Positions 35,603-47,550 of a stretch of 64,000 nt of DNA are shown here, piece after piece; position 1 is the stretch's first letter, and each line of letters begins with the position of its first letter. The notes under the pieces were generated by a model. It was not told the origin of the DNA. It was given only the letters and a program-made list of their open reading frames with translations, and did no database searches. A program made the translations under genes and the position numbers. Origin of the DNA: Siphonodentalium dalli (Eukaryota; Mollusca; Scaphopoda; Gadilida; Siphonodentaliidae); assembly GCA_032622095.1 (NCBI GenBank), contig CP136061.1:189788369-189852368 (forward strand). Reading direction: 5' to 3'.

Positions 35603-36017
35603 GGTTATGTTTTATCTTCCGGTAGAAATGAATAATCCTTTGAAAAGAGTGCTTAGCAGTGAAAATTATTCAAATGTTTTCCGAAACTTCCAGAAGATAA
35701 TCAGGCTCCCGGATATGTCCACCATAGACGACAATTATCCATTCTACAAATGTCAAGTTCATTTGAAGCTGGTTATTACTAACAATTTAGCAGCCTCTGT
35801 CATCAGTTCACTCAGAGTAATATGTAATTATTGACGGCTTTGGTCTCTGCTGTTTAATTATGCAGCCTTGGTGCAAACAATGTTGGTATAAATAATAAAG
35901 TGACATGTATCAGGAGAGATGGTACTGTCAGACATCAGGGCTCATTCCAGTTGCTTTAATATGTGTTGTCTTGTCGCGGGGCATGTAGTTCTCACTTCCA
36001 AATAACTACCAAGTAAC
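35603..36017 (-). other. Probable plexin 5' untranslated sequence of the first coding exon
   Basis: A good acceptor (TTCTTCTGTCATTTCAG, then GTTACTTGG) lies just above 36017 on the minus strand, and stops precede the Met at 35602 in this stretch. The coding exon may therefore begin at 36017 with a non-coding upstream exon elsewhere. Inference from splice-site quality only. Confidence 0.4.
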
Positions 36018-36975
36018 CTGAAATGACAGAAGAAAAATTAATAATCATTAAAAATCTGTTAAGGTCTTAGACCAAATATTTTCATGATATTTTTATTTTG
36101 GTATCAATATCTGAAGAAAATATATACTAGTATTTCACACACAAGCAAAGTTTTGTTTGTGTACAAAACCTATGCAAAGTTGTATAAATTTATCGCCTTA
36201 AAACATACATAGTGACATTTAAATCCTGTTCAAATTAAGATTCAGTTTTCAAATTTGGGCCCAGATAATGTTTCAACACTTAAGCAATGGATGTTGATAT
36301 GTTTGCGTTACATGGAGTATGGATGCAGGTTTGTCTGACATTGTGTATGGGACATGTCAGATCAACATCCAATGTTAGATTTACAATAAACATGCAAATT
36401 AAAAGAGCATTTAGAACCCATTTTTTTAAGTTGCATACACACAATATGTTACATGACGTGACTTCAACCAACCAACATCGTCCATTCAGGTTCCACAGCG
36501 CGAATGCATGTAGGAGTTTAAATATATTGCTATGGTGAAAGATTAGTGTAGGCCATCAGGGAACTCTATTCTGTTTGCTTTCAGAACATGGTTCCACAGT
36601 GTAGTCTATTGCATATATCTTTTGATCACACATATATATAATCCCTATTTATCATTTTAGCACATACAGCAAATGGTCCCTCTACTGTGGAAACACAGCA
36701 GTATTATCTCCCTCAATATCAGAATTTTTGTTTTCACTTCTCTGACATTATTATGAAATGACGAGAAATGTTTTTTTCTGATCTGTTTTGAGTACACTGA
36801 CCAGTACTACTAGTACATACAGAAAGGTACAGTATACATTGGAATCCAAAACTAAATGGCAGGGTATTAAAGGTTTCAAAATTTATTGCTCAGTTACAGA
36901 CAGTACATGTATAACGAGAGGTTTCACCAGCGTTGCTGGCATATCCCAAAGGTAGCAATTTCAAACATGGGCAGG
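36018..36975. other. Upstream/intron DNA, nothing recognised
   Basis: No promoter motif I would defend and no exon. Confidence 0.5.
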
Positions 36976-37178
36976 TACAGTAATGCTCTAAGTAAACGAC
37001 TTCTTAACCACAGCAGAATTATGGGTAATTTTTCAGGATTTAGTCGGAAATCTGACTTGTTGCCAGTGAGAGCTTTCCGATGAATGGCAACAAGCCATAT
37101 TTCCGACTAAATCCTGAAAATTAAGTTACCCATAATTCTGCTGTGGTTAAGGAGTCGATTACTTAGAGCATTACTGTA
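36976..37178. mobile_element. Fold-back MITE, family P, copy 2
   Basis: Ends TACAGTAATGC ... GCATTACTGTA; one arm is shortened. It is flanked by direct copies of GCAATTTCAAACATGGGC(a/c)GG, much longer than the TA expected for this family. Confidence 0.8.
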
Positions 37179-37221
37179 GCAATTTCAAACATGGGCCGGT
37201 AGGAACCCAAATACTGACAAC

Positions 37222-37296
37222 CTCTACAATTCTCTCCTCCCTCTACAATTCTCTCCTCCCTCTACAATTCTCTCCTCCCTCTACAATTCTCTCCTC
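37222..37296. repeat. 20-bp minisatellite
   Basis: CTCTACAATTCTCTCCTCCC repeated about four times without change. Confidence 0.9.
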
Positions 37297-37375
37297 CATA
37301 AGATCATTCAAATAACTTTTGAAAACTCTCAGCAGAAGAGCCAGCCAGGACAAAAATCATGAAAAATTGACAATC

Positions 37376-37592
37376 TACAGTAATGCCCTAAGTAATCGAC
37401 TTCTTAACCATAGCAGAATTATGGGTAACTTTTCAGGATTTAGTCGGAAATATGGCTTGTTGCCATTCATCAGAAAGTTCTCCCCGAGAGCTTTCCGATG
37501 AATGGCAACAAGCCATATTTCCGAGTAAATCCTGAAAAGTTACCCATAATTCTGCTGTGGTTAAGAAGTCGATTACTTAGAGCATTACTGTA
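37376..37592. mobile_element. Fold-back MITE, family P, copy 3
   Basis: 217 bp, ends TACAGTAATGC ... GCATTACTGTA, arms nearly perfect inverted copies. Same orientation-free structure as copy 1. Confidence 0.85.
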
Positions 37593-40087
37593 ATGGCCAT
37601 ACATGTAACTCAGGCAAAAATGCAAACAAAATTATAAAATTCAAAAAGTGGGGATATAATAATGTTTGAATCTTCCAATTATAATTTGCACTCAAAATTT
37701 TCACGGCTGTAACTTGCCAAAATAAAAGGGAACATAAAAGAGTCTTTAACCCCTTAGATCTGTTCCAATGAATAATTTAGCTGGTTTACTAATCTCTACT
37801 GGACTCTAGATGGATTTTTTATGATAAATGTGCAAGTAGTGTATTTTGTTACTTATATAGTAATATTAATTTCCAAAACTCCACCTCCACCTCCATGTGC
37901 CAATCTAAATGTGTCTCCTAACCTAGAATCTCAGATACCAGAAACCATCAAAAACAGCACTTCCTACCGGTATATCAATTTTAATTTCATTCCAAGAAGC
38001 TTTAATGATATAAAGATTTTATATAAATAATACTATATTTAATATCTAATCTCGAATAAAAATACAAACAACAAACATTCAACTCAAGGGAAATAATGAG
38101 TTGATTCTACTTACACTTGTCTTTGGAAATTAAATATTTGAATTAACAGAAAACACAGAATGCATACTTTTCCTTTTCACTATGTACATGGTAATTTCCA
38201 CACATTGACTATTCAGTAAACCAAAGTATCAACATAGCTGAACAAATGTTGCATGACACAATACCAAATGGTAACATTCTCGGTTGTAAAATAAAAAGTT
38301 TCAATTTAAAAGTGAAAGCATTGGGTTTTTGGATAATTGCAAGCTTGTTGTAGATTGTATGAGCCATAAATTATGTGGGTCCAATTGGGGGATAATTGCA
38401 TTGCAATTACTGCCTTCCTTCACAAGTAATAGTGGATAAATTCATTCAGATATCACATCAAATCATGATATATATTCTGTCATGAGACCTAACCTTTTCT
38501 GTGGTAGAAATTTATACTGAAGCTGATGGATCATTGTCCCAAGGCAACAATCACATACCTACACGAATATGGCTAGAGGGTCTCTGTTATCCAATCCATT
38601 TGCACCCCTCCCTTTAGGGTGGATAATTGGGTTGGATAATCGGAAATTATTGACTGCCAAATTTCAGTCCAAAAAATAAACCAAAAGTAGGAAAATCGTT
38701 GACTTTGACCTAAACGAACACATATCCCTCTATAACCCTTCCATGACTGTGCCAATGCACTGTCTTATATATAGGCCCCTGCGAATCAGGGGTTTTCATT
38801 TCGAATCTAATTTCAAATCAAATCAAATTCGAAATTTAATCAAAACTGGAATCGAATCGTAATATCAAGTGTATCAACAGTGAAGAGGTTAAACACTTTG
38901 GGAAACACTTAAATTGGAATCTGTAACGAACCGAAAAACTCGTAATAACTGATCACCAATGGATATTATATTACCTATAATGATATTAATGCATCTTCTT
39001 CATAAAACGCATGCATATAATTTTTCTCATAAATAATGATGGGTGCGAATCATTGTCATATTGAATGCGATGAGTTGTAAATCTTTACAATGTTCCTTCA
39101 AACTTTTTTAGTTGGCAAACTTTGACGATCTCCGTGTTGTACTGAAATCTGCCATTTAAATTGTATCATTCTGACCTCCTTAACCTATATATGGCAGTAT
39201 ATGGAATGGAGACTTGTGAGGTTTGCCAAATGAGTTTGACTGTAATTTCATTATGACATTCAACTCATGGACTCCTGGAGTCATGTTGGGTTTACGTCAT
39301 TCTTACTGAGATTATAATAAATTAAAGTCGATGTCACAAGTATTTTCACTTTCCACACTTTCATATGTCCTTGTAATCACATAAGGCCAAGTAGAGAAAA
39401 GCACCAAGCTCGAAGACCCAATGCACTCTAAAATGTGTCTATTTACATTGCAGTGTTACTCTGCAGTTGAAACTTAGGGCGCCAACTTGACTTTTAAGTT
39501 CCAACGTCATGACGTCACACCGAGAACTGATTACTGCATGGATAAGACTACGTTGTTGATTTCTTGAAAATACTGTTGGCAAAGACTTGTTTTATTTAAT
39601 GTGTATTCTGTTGTGGGTAGCTATATATATGATGCATGTGTATCGGATGGCAGATTTGTAAGATATTAAGTATGTCATGACATATATGAATAATTGCTGT
39701 AATCTGGAATCCTGCGCCCATGATAATGACCTAAATCTATCGGATATATAGATCTATTGGTGTTCCTATATATCAAAATTAGGCCATGTCTTACACTGAT
39801 ATACATAGAGATTATAGTCACATCTATACATTCTATATGGTTGGGTATTAATATGTTTGTTTACGGATAAGACGACCCAAAACTGACAAACTGGAAAAAA
39901 AGGACAATTAATTTCATATTTGTCCACGAAGATCCAACTATGACATGAACCAAAATAAAAAAATATATATGTATAGTCTATATACATGTATATATATAAG
40001 ATAGACCTATGTCAAATTCAATCCTGAGCGATACATGGACTGTCCTCATCTAGAGTAATATATGTAGAAACAATTCAGTCTCAGACA
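37593..40087. other. Nothing recognised over 2.5 kb
   Basis: AT-rich, no exon, RNA gene or repeat terminus supported. GGATAATTG-type motifs recur near 38330, 38390 and 38625 without forming a defined element. Confidence 0.45.
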
Positions 40088-40341
40088 CAAGCCTTGAAAT
40101 AGTGTGTCTGTCATTTGCAGAATGAGGTCCCCAGAGGGTTAATTTAGTGATGCCACCCCGAATAGCAGGCTAGCATCACCAAATTCACCCTCTGGGAACC
40201 TCATTCTGCTGACGTGTAAGCAGAATGAGGTCCCCAGAGGGCGAATTTGGTGATGCTAGCCTGCTATGCGGGGTAGCATCACTAAATTCACCCTCTGGGG
40301 ACCTCATTCTGCAAATGACAGACACACTATTTCAAGGCTTG
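40088..40341. mobile_element. hAT-like nested-palindrome MITE, family Q, copy 2
   Basis: 254 bp. Ends CAAGCCTTGAAATAGTGTGT and its inverse; perfect 8-bp duplication CTCAGACA at 40080-40087 and 40342-40349. Four copies of GCAGAATGAGG..CCCAGAGGG in alternating orientation fold into two hairpins inside one large one. Confidence 0.88.
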
Positions 40342-40816
40342 CTCAGACATGAGAGTCATTCAGAGAGATTACATGCACTGAAAACAACACAATGTGAATG
40401 AGGATCAATCATTCCTGTGCTCATTGTTACAAAATTAGGTCACTTAAGGAGTCGGACACAATGCATCATTGGAGAATTGGTAGCTCTGTTTCCAGGTTAT
40501 CTTGACCCGCTTATATATACACTTGTGTTGAATGTTCATAAATTAAAGCCACATGGCGGTTTGTGCTCCAAAATACATCTAATAATATTTGCTTTTGAAT
40601 TTTTACCCGGTATCAAAATAAGTCGATAACTACTTTTCTATGGGCATTATATGTCCCAGAAAGATGCACTGAAGTTATAAAAAAAAAATACAGCTTTGAA
40701 TATGGTGTTTGGGTCCCAAAAACAAACAAAAGCCATGTGTCACATGTTAGTCTATTCCTGATATGGTAGAAATAAAGATTGTTTGTTTCACTTCTGTGCG
40801 AAAAATTTTAAACAGC

Positions 40817-41846
40817 TGGAAAAATGGTTGTTACCATGGACAGTATTTTTCAGAGCAAATGAAGTGCATATATCAATATTTCATGTATTTATCAGCCTAT
40901 ATTATACCTCCTTCCAAGGTAAACAAAAATTGGAAGCTTGAATGAGCCATGTCCATTATAAAATAGTATAATAGAATTTGGGGCAGGGAATTAAAGACAC
41001 AATGAATAAAGACACATAGTCCAAGTCTTCTCGTACTAAAACCAGCTGAGATATTGGGATAGCGAGATGCTGGTGTTTATTCCTAGTTCGCCTCCAACAT
41101 CGCTTTATTTATATGTTTGTTTACGTTTTAACTGAAAGCCGAAGTGTTCCGAAGAACTTCGGCATAGTCCGGAGTTTGTTTTGGCCGAGACGAATATCGA
41201 TACAAACAAGATGGCAGCTCCCATATTTATTCTAATGCTCGTTGTGTTTACACTGTTTTAAACTGTGAGAGGGTTGTAATTTCCGTAATTTATTTAAGGT
41301 ATTACATTTATATCTTCAATGTTTACTTAATCTATTTATTTATTTATTTATTGACACACATAATTACAATTACAATGGGAATTCATCGTCATGTGCGTGG
41401 TTAGTCGAAAATCTACGGAACATTTTCACCGGAAAATGCTGAACACAGTTCGCGAGGTCAACTGAGTTCGCATACTTTTAAAAATATGTCAACACTGCAG
41501 TAAATGTCTCTTTTAACATTAAATTACCGCTTTCAATTCACAACTGAAAAAGTATGCCTAAAATATTAAAATTATCCACGTACGTACATGCTATAGTGCT
41601 ACCCATCCCACCCCCCCCCCCCCCCCCCCCCCCCTTGTGAAAAATTGAAAAAAGCTGTTACCATGGACAGTATTTTCAGAGCATATGAAGCGCGCGCATA
41701 TAAAAAATTTGTGTATTTGTGTATACCTCCTTCAAAGGTAGACAAAAATTGGAAGCTTGATATGATAGAACGAAGTCCTTTATAAAATAGTATAATAGAA
41801 TTTGGGGCAGGGAATTAAAGACACATGAATAAAGACATAGTGACTA
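40817..41846 (+). repeat. Pair of about 200-bp direct repeats
   Basis: 40817-41020 and 41648-41846 share GTTACCATGGACAGTATTTT, ACAAAAATTGGAAGCTTGA and AGAATTTGGGGCAGGGAATT. The 630 bp between them contain an ATTTATTT run and a poly-C tract but no gene I can support. Confidence 0.75.
41611..41634. repeat. Poly-C tract
   Basis: 24 consecutive C. Similar runs at 14955-14982 (28), 47893-47914 (22) and a shorter one near 41860. Confidence 0.95.
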
Positions 41847-42394
41847 TCTGTTTCATGTACCCCCCCCCCCCCCTCCATCCCTCCCCCCGCGCCATTTAAT
41901 TTCCATTTTAAACGTTCATAAGACTTCAGTGTAACAACCTATAGCTGTTATCACACATTTTTTTTAAATTATATAGATATCTTCAACTTCTTTCAATGAA
42001 TGTAAACGCATTGAGAAACTAATTTTTTGTCACCTACCAACTCTGTATTTCCAGTTCAGCTAAAAAAAAAAAATTTAATCATATTTTTATTATTCCGACA
42101 TACATGCAGGTATATACAGCAACTCAAACCTCTTGACAAAATTATCGGTAAAGCAACATAATGAAAAACTCGCCTTATTCAATGAACGAACCTTGAAAGT
42201 GGTTGAATCACCACAACTTACTAGTATAACCATCAAATAACAGATTAATTATAATTTTTCTGTTTGGCAAAAGAACAAAAACGAGCTCTAGATGTATGCC
42301 GTACCTATGCACCTCTGTTTAGGTGGTCCTGCTATATACGATGCTGGTATTTGTCAAAATTTCAGGTAAAGTGGCTGCTCTATGGCGAAATAAT
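41847..42394. other. Nothing recognised
   Basis: Poly-C run near 41860; otherwise no supported feature. Confidence 0.5.
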
Positions 42395-42513
42395 AATGCC
42401 CAATTCAATCATTTAGAAACTAGATGATGACATCAGTAGCTCATTTTAGATGCACATTTTCCATATTTTGTTGTCTTTTATAAAACTTACTGGTTAAGAG
42501 ACTAGAGTTAGTA
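42395..42513 (+). repeat. 119-bp direct repeat, left copy, flanking the L1-like LINE
   Basis: Matches 48202-48320 with about six substitutions, all transitions. It abuts the truncated 5' end of the LINE; the right copy abuts the LINE's poly-A end. This is the position of a target-site duplication. Confidence 0.8.
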
Positions 42514-44050
42514 AATGGGCATATATCTCTGAGTTTTAAACTATATCATGGCTGTCGATAGGGTGACCCAGTCTCGCCATTTATCTTTTTATATGCATGG
42601 AAATCTGAACTATTATGATAAAGTCCAATGACCGCATTAAAGGTGTCAACCTCGGCAATTTAGAATACAAACAAAATTACACAGTATGCAGACAACACGA
42701 CTCACATCTTAGACGGTAGCGAAGAAAGCCTCAGGGATGTATATACTGTTTTAAACTCATTTGCAGATTATTCAGGCCTGAAAATTAACAATAGCAAGTG
42801 TCAGGCGTCATGGATTGGCTCTTATACGGAGCGTGCGGATATTATATGCCCAGATCTTGGACTAAAATTTGATAGTAATTTCAATCGCCTTGGAATACAC
42901 ATTGATACCAACCTTGACAAAATGGATATCAATTATGATAGAAAACTTGCTGAAGTCAAACGTTTGATATAAACATGGAAAAACCGGTTACTTACATCCA
43001 TTGGTCGAATAAGGGTTAAAAAATCACTAATACTCCCAAAATAAACACACCTTTTTGTAGCTCTCCCATATCCCGGTAATGTTTTTATGAAAAATCTTGA
43101 CACAACGCTCTTTAATTTTATCTGGAACTCGAAGTGTGATTGAGTTAAACGCAAAGTTATTTGTCAGGATTATAAGAATGGAGGCTGTCCTTGAAAATAA
43201 CTTGGGTGAGGCACCTCGTAACAGAAAGTGCCGAAAAAATCCCATTAATATATATACCTTTACGCGATGACCCTATGTTCCTTACTTATGACAATTGTTA
43301 CATAGAAAAACAAGCAAAGAAATTAACCCATCCTTTTTGGCATGATGTACTGATGGCATTCACAAAATTTCTAGAGAAAGATAGAAACAATCGCCAAATA
43401 TTAGCATGTACGTTATGGAATAACCCAAATATAAAGCAGTACAGAAAAGTAATACATATCACATCCTGGCGAGAAAAAGGGATTATATTTTTAAATGATA
43501 TGCTGGAAAATAATGGTCGCTTTCTTACACGCAACGATATACTAAAGATATATATATAAACATATGCACAAACTTCATCACTCTCAATAACATTCAACAT
43601 CAAATAAAATTACTCACAAAAAAACTTGACCAGCCTATAACTCGAACTTGCAGCCCCCTTTCACCAAATAATTTCATTAAACTGTTTAAAATCTATTAAG
43701 GAGTCTTTTATAAAATTTTAATTGATATTCCAACCTCTACAGTAGCACACAGAAAATGGCAAGCGTTATTTTCTGACAACAATTCAATGGTGTAAACTAG
43801 ATAAACTACACTTTCTCACGACACCTGACACAAAGCTGCAATGGCTACAATTCCGAACAAACTCACGAATATTATCAACTGGCAAGTTTCTTAAAATGTC
43901 CAATTTACGACATGATGATAAAGGTGATAGATGTAAAATTGAGACAGAAGATATCTCCCACATATTTTGGGACTATGTTCACATTCAGGAAATCATAAAG
44001 GAACTCAGCAATTGGGGTAAAATTAACAGCATTGATCTCTGTCCCCAACA
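42514..44050 (+). pseudogene. L1/Tx1-like LINE reverse transcriptase fragment, 5'-truncated
   Basis: Translation begins mid-RT (NGHIS..., GCR[stop]GDPVSPFIF) and continues through QYADDTTHILDGSEESL, then SGLKINNSKCQASWIGS, LLTSIGRIRVKKSLILPK, FNFIWNSKCD, and DPMFLTYDNCYIEKQ, to a C-terminal CKIE..DISHIFWD motif. Many stops and frame changes. Order and wording of motifs fit the L1/Tx1 side of LINEs rather than the CR1-like element at 13317. It is cut at 44050 by a DNA transposon and resumes at 47551. Confidence 0.75.
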
Positions 44051-47000
44051 CACAGTGGTGCAAGATCGGTGGAGAAAACGGTGGAGAAAACGGTTGAGAA
44101 AACAGTGTAGATGATCCAACATGGCGGAGGATGTATGTTTTGATGAATATGTGCATTGGAAATCATGGTATTAGTGGTATGTTTCGTAGTAACTGCACAT
44201 TTCCGCAACTTTACTAGTTTTAAATTGGCTGTTGCAGGGATGCAAAATAATTGATGTTTTTCTTCACTGTTAATGTTAGAAACAGGTTCGAATCCATCAG
44301 TCATGAAATTTCTAGCATTTGAGGTGGAATTAAATTTCTGTTTTACCGTATTTTTCGGTCAGGATGTTATTAATGGCCATGAAACATCACCGGAGTGTAT
44401 ATTTTATTGTTCTAGATAAACAAGAGTAAGTTACTTCGCATGGTCACCTTCAAAATCAGTTGAATTTACCTCAATACAAACAACCATTTTTGGCAGTGCA
44501 GATAAATATTTATGACGGTGTAGAATGTTGCCTGGTTACTGCGAATAGCAATATTAGTAATGATGGTGTAGATGAAATACACGATGATGGTGTAGATGAT
44601 ATCTAGACATGGTGGTGTTGAGGAAATCGTGATATACTAATACAAATGGCCATAATCGAAAGCTGTCATCTTCATCCAGTTCTCAAGATGTGCTAGATGT
44701 ATCAAGGTATGTACATGGATGTCATGGCTTATCAGAATTCTACACCCCAGTAGCTATTCCTGCCGGCCTAATATAAATGACGTGATGTCACTTGCCTAAT
44801 AATGACCATTAATTTGGAGAACACGAAAAATCCCTTTTCTGTCATATTCTGGTAAATAAATTGAGAGAGAAATGTGTTTATTGTGATGGATACCAGTGCA
44901 TCATGTTTCCAAAAACCATACAACCCATAATAATTGTTTGACGACTGGTACGTTAGTATTGGAATAGGTTCAAGCAGAAACAAAATTATATAATTGCCTC
45001 GTAAAAAGTCATATTTAACCCCGACATTGAGATTATCTACAGGGGAATTTGTGGTGCAATAGGTAGATATATTTCATGAAAAATGACCAGTGACGTTCGA
45101 TTAGATATGCATAACAAACCACTCCAAACACCACAGACCACAAGGATGTGTGATCTTAATGTAAATTAAAACTCCACACTAAGATATTTTGGTCCCAAAT
45201 TGGTAATGTTCCATGATCATGTATGTTTGGTGAATAAACTGAAGCTCGTCGAATGTCACATGGCATTCTTCTTAAAAACTTATGCCATGGCTAAAATTAA
45301 TAGACATACAATATAATTTAGAGCATGGTTATGATACTCCATTTCAGGGATCATCAATTCGATTTAGAAGAGCGCACACTTCTCAAACGAAACCTTAAAA
45401 GTGGAAAAGTGTCACAACCAGAGGAGCCAGCGAGAAACCCATTTCCTGTGAGAGAATTTCACCGTGTCCAGGAATAAAAATATATTTGCAGACGTCAGGC
45501 AGGGATTAAACTTTCAGAATATAAAAATAATAAACACACGATATGTATAATATGTGTTGCCCTTCATGTTTACCCCCACTCATCGGAAAGAATGGTTACT
45601 CTGCAATTTTAATTTCCTGAGAGTGGATCTCAGGCCTGCTATAAGCCTTGTTTGGGAACTATCAACAGACATGGTGGGTGTGTATCGGTATATATATATA
45701 TAGAGAGAGGTTATCCCCACACATGGTAGGGGTGAAGATAAAGTTTCCAAAAACCAGGCATGCCAGGTTGGATGTACATGTACTGGCTACCTCCAGACAA
45801 TGGGATGAAGTCATCACAATACAAGTACCGTTATAATGACAGTATTATGGCTAAAATTCTCATAAAACGTTAGTGACATCAATTTCATACCAAGTAATAT
45901 AGCCAAAATTATGAAAATGCGGTATGTCAATAACAAATCACTCACTTAAGCATAAACCAAGTTTGATCTTTTATTCAATCTTAATGTAAATTTCCACTGT
46001 GTTGTTCAAGTAATACTTTCCCCACAACATAAGTTGGCATTTTATGTCACTTCGTTGGAGGTACATGTAGTTCAATATTTCTGCAGCTGGATAAAAAATA
46101 AAAATAAAACAAAAATTCCCTACCTACCTACCCTAATTTTTTCACACCGTTAGCGGAAACATACTATCTTCTTTTTTTTTGGCCTAACATATAAATTTAC
46201 TCTTAAAAAGATAAATTCCAATCTTCAAATTTAGATCCATCACGATGTGCAAGCAACAAATGTTTCTCATTAAACTTTTGGCCACAATCACCACACAAGA
46301 TTGGTTGTGAATTTTGTGTGTATTCTTGTGCTTTTTCCTGTTGAAGGAACTTGGAAATGCCTTTGCACAATATGCACACACATGTCTGAATCGCTTGTCC
46401 GAGTCCGATTGACCATGTGTTGTCTGAGACGTTGAGCCTGATTCTTTGTTGAAGGATTCTTCCATCGCTTCAATTCTGAAACAAAAATTCACAAGTAAGG
46501 TTATGGAGAGCAAAGTTCAATATATGTATAAAGGGACGTGATGAACGAGTCCAAAATAAGGTCCCAAATTACTCTTAATAAAAATAATTTATTATGTTTG
46601 TCATCTCTATTAAGTAGGCATATGGTTATTATAGTCATATTGATAAATTCCACTATAGAAGAATGGTCTTCATGACCTTCATCCATGATTATCAGACACC
46701 GATACAATCCAACTGATCATATACGGTAGGCCCTTTAATGGGTTTTAAAATCCATTAGGATTCAATAAAAAGAGTTTTCCCCAGCATAAATTCAAATTAA
46801 TAGTGTATCTTTGCTCTGCAGTTAGACAATATAATTATGGAATCAAGTTTTCAACATCGTTTGCGATGTCATTTATGCATAGGCCAATGTAGGTGTCAGA
46901 GGCTGAAATTGCCATACAAAATAGCCTATACCATATGTCTATAGTGCCTGACATTGATATATAGGTCTACCCCCGAAATGACATCACAAACGACGTTGAT

Positions 47001-47545
47001 TGCTTATAATTACACCCATGCATTTTAATTTAGAAAATACTCTGCACCATCATACCGGTAAATATTGTACTCTACACCGACATCATTATTGTGTAAATTG
47101 TATTCATCTACACCGCCATTTTGACAATTTGGAAAATAATTTCATTTTTGCCAATTTAATTAGTCCTAAATGTGAATTATAAAATTACATTACTCGTGTA
47201 ACTTCATATCCTCTAGCAAACACAACTGTTTGGATTCCATCTGAATCCCGTCGGATTCACAGTCTATACACAAAAATGCACGAATCTCGCCACCTCAAAA
47301 GGTAAACAAAAAATTCACCACATGTTGACATTTCTAGCACACTTAAAATACTTAATATCAATTGAACATCATGCCGAATAGATTCCACACACAATTCGAC
47401 TGCCAGTGCAACTTTGTCGTAGTGAAATGAATTACTTAAATGAGAGATAACGTTCATTGATTTGAACCACGTACCGTATGCTACTTTTGTCCGTCGCCAT
47501 CTTGAAACTCTCCACCGTTTTCTCCACCGATCTTGCACCACTGTG
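44051..47545. mobile_element. 3.5-kb DNA transposon with CACAGTG termini (Transib/RAG-like signature)
   Basis: 37-bp perfect terminal inverted repeats start CACAGTGGTGCAAGATCGG at 44051 and mirror this at 47545. A 5-bp duplication CAACA flanks the element (44046-44050, 47546-47550); removing the element and one CAACA restores a LINE reading frame. Subterminal GGTGTAGATGA-type motifs recur in direct orientation on the left (44104, 44517, 44565, 44589) and inverted on the right (47071, 47104). Transib and RAG-like elements use 5-bp duplications and CAC-starting ends, and CACAGTG is the V(D)J signal heptamer. No RAG1-like or other transposase ORF is visible, so it is non-autonomous or gutted. 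Confidence 0.8.
46203..46475 (-). pseudogene. C2H2 zinc-finger exon relic inside the CACAGTG transposon
   Basis: The acceptor TTTTTGTTTCAG lies just above 46475. The frame then reads acidic/serine-rich sequence and one good finger, HVCAYCAKAFPSSFNRKKHK followed by NTH (CX2C...HX4H). After KIHNQ a one-base frame change is needed to reach a second finger-like segment CGDCGQKFNEKHLLLAHRDG, whose final His is lacking, and a stop at 46203-46205. It could be a terminal exon of a captured host gene, or part of an element-encoded zinc-finger protein. No partner exon found. Confidence 0.5.
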
Positions 47546-47550
47546 CAACA

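Noticed and set aside
41208-41265. Short ATG frame MAAPIFILMLVVFTLF with signal-peptide-like composition
   Set aside because: It stops after 16 codons with no donor before the stop; no partner exon.
43191-44114. Separate genes at 43191-43559 and 43896-44114
   Set aside because: Both are pieces of the same decayed L1-like reverse transcriptase; the second runs into the CACAGTG transposon end.
44051-47545. RAG1/RAG2 coding sequence
   Set aside because: Only the ends and duplication length recall RAG/Transib; no open frame in the element shows a DDE core.
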